From NCBI GenBank assembly GCA_902785695.1, contig CACZZQ010000010.1, positions 1 through 64,000 on the forward strand: a stretch of 64,000 nucleotides of DNA, given 5' to 3'. The notes beneath the pieces are model-generated. The model was given only the letters and a program-made list of their open reading frames with translations. It had not been told where the DNA came from and ran no database searches. Made by a program: the position numbers and the translations under genes. Positions 63,501-64,000 of this stretch are shown piece by piece; within the stretch, counting starts at the first letter, position 1, and every line of letters begins with the position of its first letter. Source of the stretch: an uncultured Prevotellaceae bacterium (GTDB taxonomy: Bacteria > Bacteroidota > Bacteroidia > Bacteroidales > Bacteroidaceae).

Positions 63501-64000
63501 ACGCTTGTCTTCGCGTCGCGTGATTACTGGTCGTCCATTCTTTTTCTTTTCCTCCAAACCTATAATGTAGAGCAACTCGTTATAGAAACGCTCATTCAGG
63601 GCATACTTATCATTATAGGATTGTTTGAGCAGGAAATAGGGGCTAAGCATTTTACAGATACTTCTAATGCCTTTGGAATGCTCAACATTGTCAAGCGAAA
63701 AGCCAGTATATACCAGTTTACCTAATACTTTCTCTACGGCTGGCTTAATCTCCTGCTCATAGAAATTTTTTGCTTTCGTCTTCCACAAAGATGGTGCTTT
63801 TACAGCTTTATATTTCTTGAGGAGCTCGTTGGTTGCAATAAGTTCACGAATCATCAGGGCTTCAAAGATATACCAGTCGTAGCCATTTGTCACAATGAGA
63901 TACTTTACTTCGAAATTCTCCCTGGAAAGTTCGTCAAGATAGTAGGCAATAACTTCATGAAGACCTCTCCTATTAAGATGGTCATCACTTATCATTTCAT
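60588..64000 (-). CDS. Type IIG restriction-modification enzyme (Eco57I-like), 5' end outside window
   Basis: At least 1,135 codons; the frame stays open to the window edge. The first visible residues (ISDDHLNRRGLHE, then YLIVTNGYDWYIFEA) look like the end of the N-terminal PD-(D/E)XK nuclease region of these fused enzymes, so the nuclease core lies outside. A helical connector follows. The gamma-class N6-adenine methyltransferase has motif I in VCDPAVGSGHFLVSAL and motif IV in IVGNPPYISIS. A coiled-coil insertion (about 590-660) separates motif I from motif IV. The C-terminal part (GTGTMRWLKYTVERIPIPQL) is a TaqI/Type I-like target-recognition domain. It cuts and methylates DNA at one recognition site; the site cannot be read from sequence. 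Confidence 0.88.
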   Translation of the reverse strand, partial: EMISDDHLNRRGLHEVIAYYLDELSRENFEVKYLIVTNGYDWYIFEALMIRELIATNELLKKYKAVKAPSLWKTKAKNFYEQEIKPAVEKVLGKLVYTGFSLDNVEHSKGIRSICKMLSPYFLLKQSYNDKYALNERFYNELLYIIGLEEKKKNGRPVITRREDKREPASLLENTLHQLSDFPKFTCLDEESQLDLALELVLMWVNRMLFIKLVESQLLGFNGNESKYRFFTNTNIKDYNDLNELFFQVLALKEGDRHDIKEAFEIVPYLNSRLFELSEIEADFFRISSLKVDKMKYFEKTVLKEDAKNNPKGVDNIKYIVDFLNNYDFGADSKEMLSFAREEKELINASVLGKIFEKINGYKDGAVFTPSTITQFICQKTLELTIVEKFREQGWDCSTMSELKEFINRENRQQANRIMNSIRVCDPAVGSGHFLVSALNQFIELKYRLGILLDDEGLPVKDYIIKIIDDELVIHDEEGRRFAYQRKNGTLRLQKVLFREKRDIIENCLFGVDINPNSVNICQLRLWIELLKNAYYDENNHLVTLPNIDINIKCGDSMVHRKSLTDDLRWEMARARMTIQEYKQLVADYKNIHDKQIRKEKEAKLNELKKNILTIIKSDDELYRKRNKAQAEWNELTSSLYGGALVCEDDEKNEKLQAKIDKLNQRIEKCEGQIKEREEMFSRALEWRFAFPEVLDNNGSFVGFDCIVGNPPYISISKLSEVNKKALAKGGYKSFESNGDICMLFYEYGMELLKYNGLLMYITTNTWLRSDSGGGVREYMANCSDPMLLIDFKDAQLFDNVTVATNILMARKSENNHKTMACEIHEYNKKLNLSSYIIDKLVENSYDAENPWVVLSDADKVVLSKVNQACKKDVDSAPETLLSMGYQIYRGFTTGLNEAFSIKDEEELEQLTSEDPKSKELIVDMVRGEDLRKFTISNHVWLLNIHNGLKKNKEKGEEGLPKVDIGLYPAVKKRLDDEKIYSKLVKREDQGDTPYNLRNCAYLREFGKAKIMWGELSDKSKFAYDKDGCYYCLNTVFFFTGKRLEYLLCYLNSSICEYMFSKRCTTSGTGTMRWLKYTVERIPIPQLPEIQEKEIVDLYHEYEKTSDETVLDKINALFYRNIGLDEDDIKVVVGSV

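Noticed and set aside
1-64000. tRNA or rRNA genes
   Set aside because: No tRNA cloverleaf with a conserved T-arm or acceptor stem and no rRNA-like sequence was recognised by eye. A dedicated scan could still find one.

Overview
The window looks like a chromosomal segment of a Bacteroidota species, most likely Prevotellaceae. Four things point there. Many genes follow a TAnnTTTG -7 box, and six of these boxes have a TTG about 19-20 bp upstream. Three large secreted proteins end in the FDLQGRR...KGxYIVNGKK type of C-terminal sorting domain used by type IX secretion. LysS carries a C-terminal extension. gyrA is followed by TPR genes. No rRNA, tRNA, integrase, transposase or CRISPR array was recognised.

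Layout. (1) 1-5,340: accessory island with a Fic protein of the DUF4172 type, then a WYL regulator, a YopX-like protein, a PD-(D/E)XK-like nuclease and a DEDDh exonuclease, closing with gene wreckage (RhuM fragment, primase/helicase-like tail fragment) and palindromes. (2) 5,500-24,060: housekeeping. glmS-panE; a DUF3127 gene facing dnaN; dnaN-exonuclease-coaBC-rlmD-porin-ansA-rubrerythrin on the plus strand; then on the minus strand a divergent WecB-like protein, two TPR proteins and gyrA, a DUF5715-like protein and a DUF4359-like protein. (3) 24,150-31,530: two 22-bp minisatellites, then two tandem modules on the minus strand, each a large secreted protein followed by a short acidic-tailed peptide. 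(4) 31,670-32,140: nested palindrome and a gene fragment. (5) 32,200-50,380: lysS-gpsA, two orphan sensor kinases, rlmL-dpp4, a FadL-like porin, purD and membrane proteins, and a DUF2723 protein with a polysaccharide deacetylase. (6) 50,600-60,440: aldose-epimerase-like protein, a repeat-containing secreted protein, a repeat-rich intergenic zone, an S9 peptidase and a 1,683-residue CE12-CE8 pectinolytic protein. (7) 60,588-64,000: a Type IIG restriction-modification enzyme cut by the window edge.

The most unusual signal is a dispersed family of short tandem repeats, nearly all with a 7-bp period but with many different unit sequences. They occur in intergenic gaps and as in-frame insertions inside at least five conserved genes, and sometimes supply the stop or start codon of a neighbouring gene. 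Other points of interest are identical G8 tracts in the signal-peptide codons of two paralogous secreted proteins, the secreted-protein/short-peptide modules, a 131-bp nested palindrome, and the WYL-YopX-nuclease-exonuclease cassette. The secreted esterase and pectin enzymes, the S9 peptidases and the porins suggest a plant-polysaccharide and peptide degrading gut or rumen lifestyle (inference).
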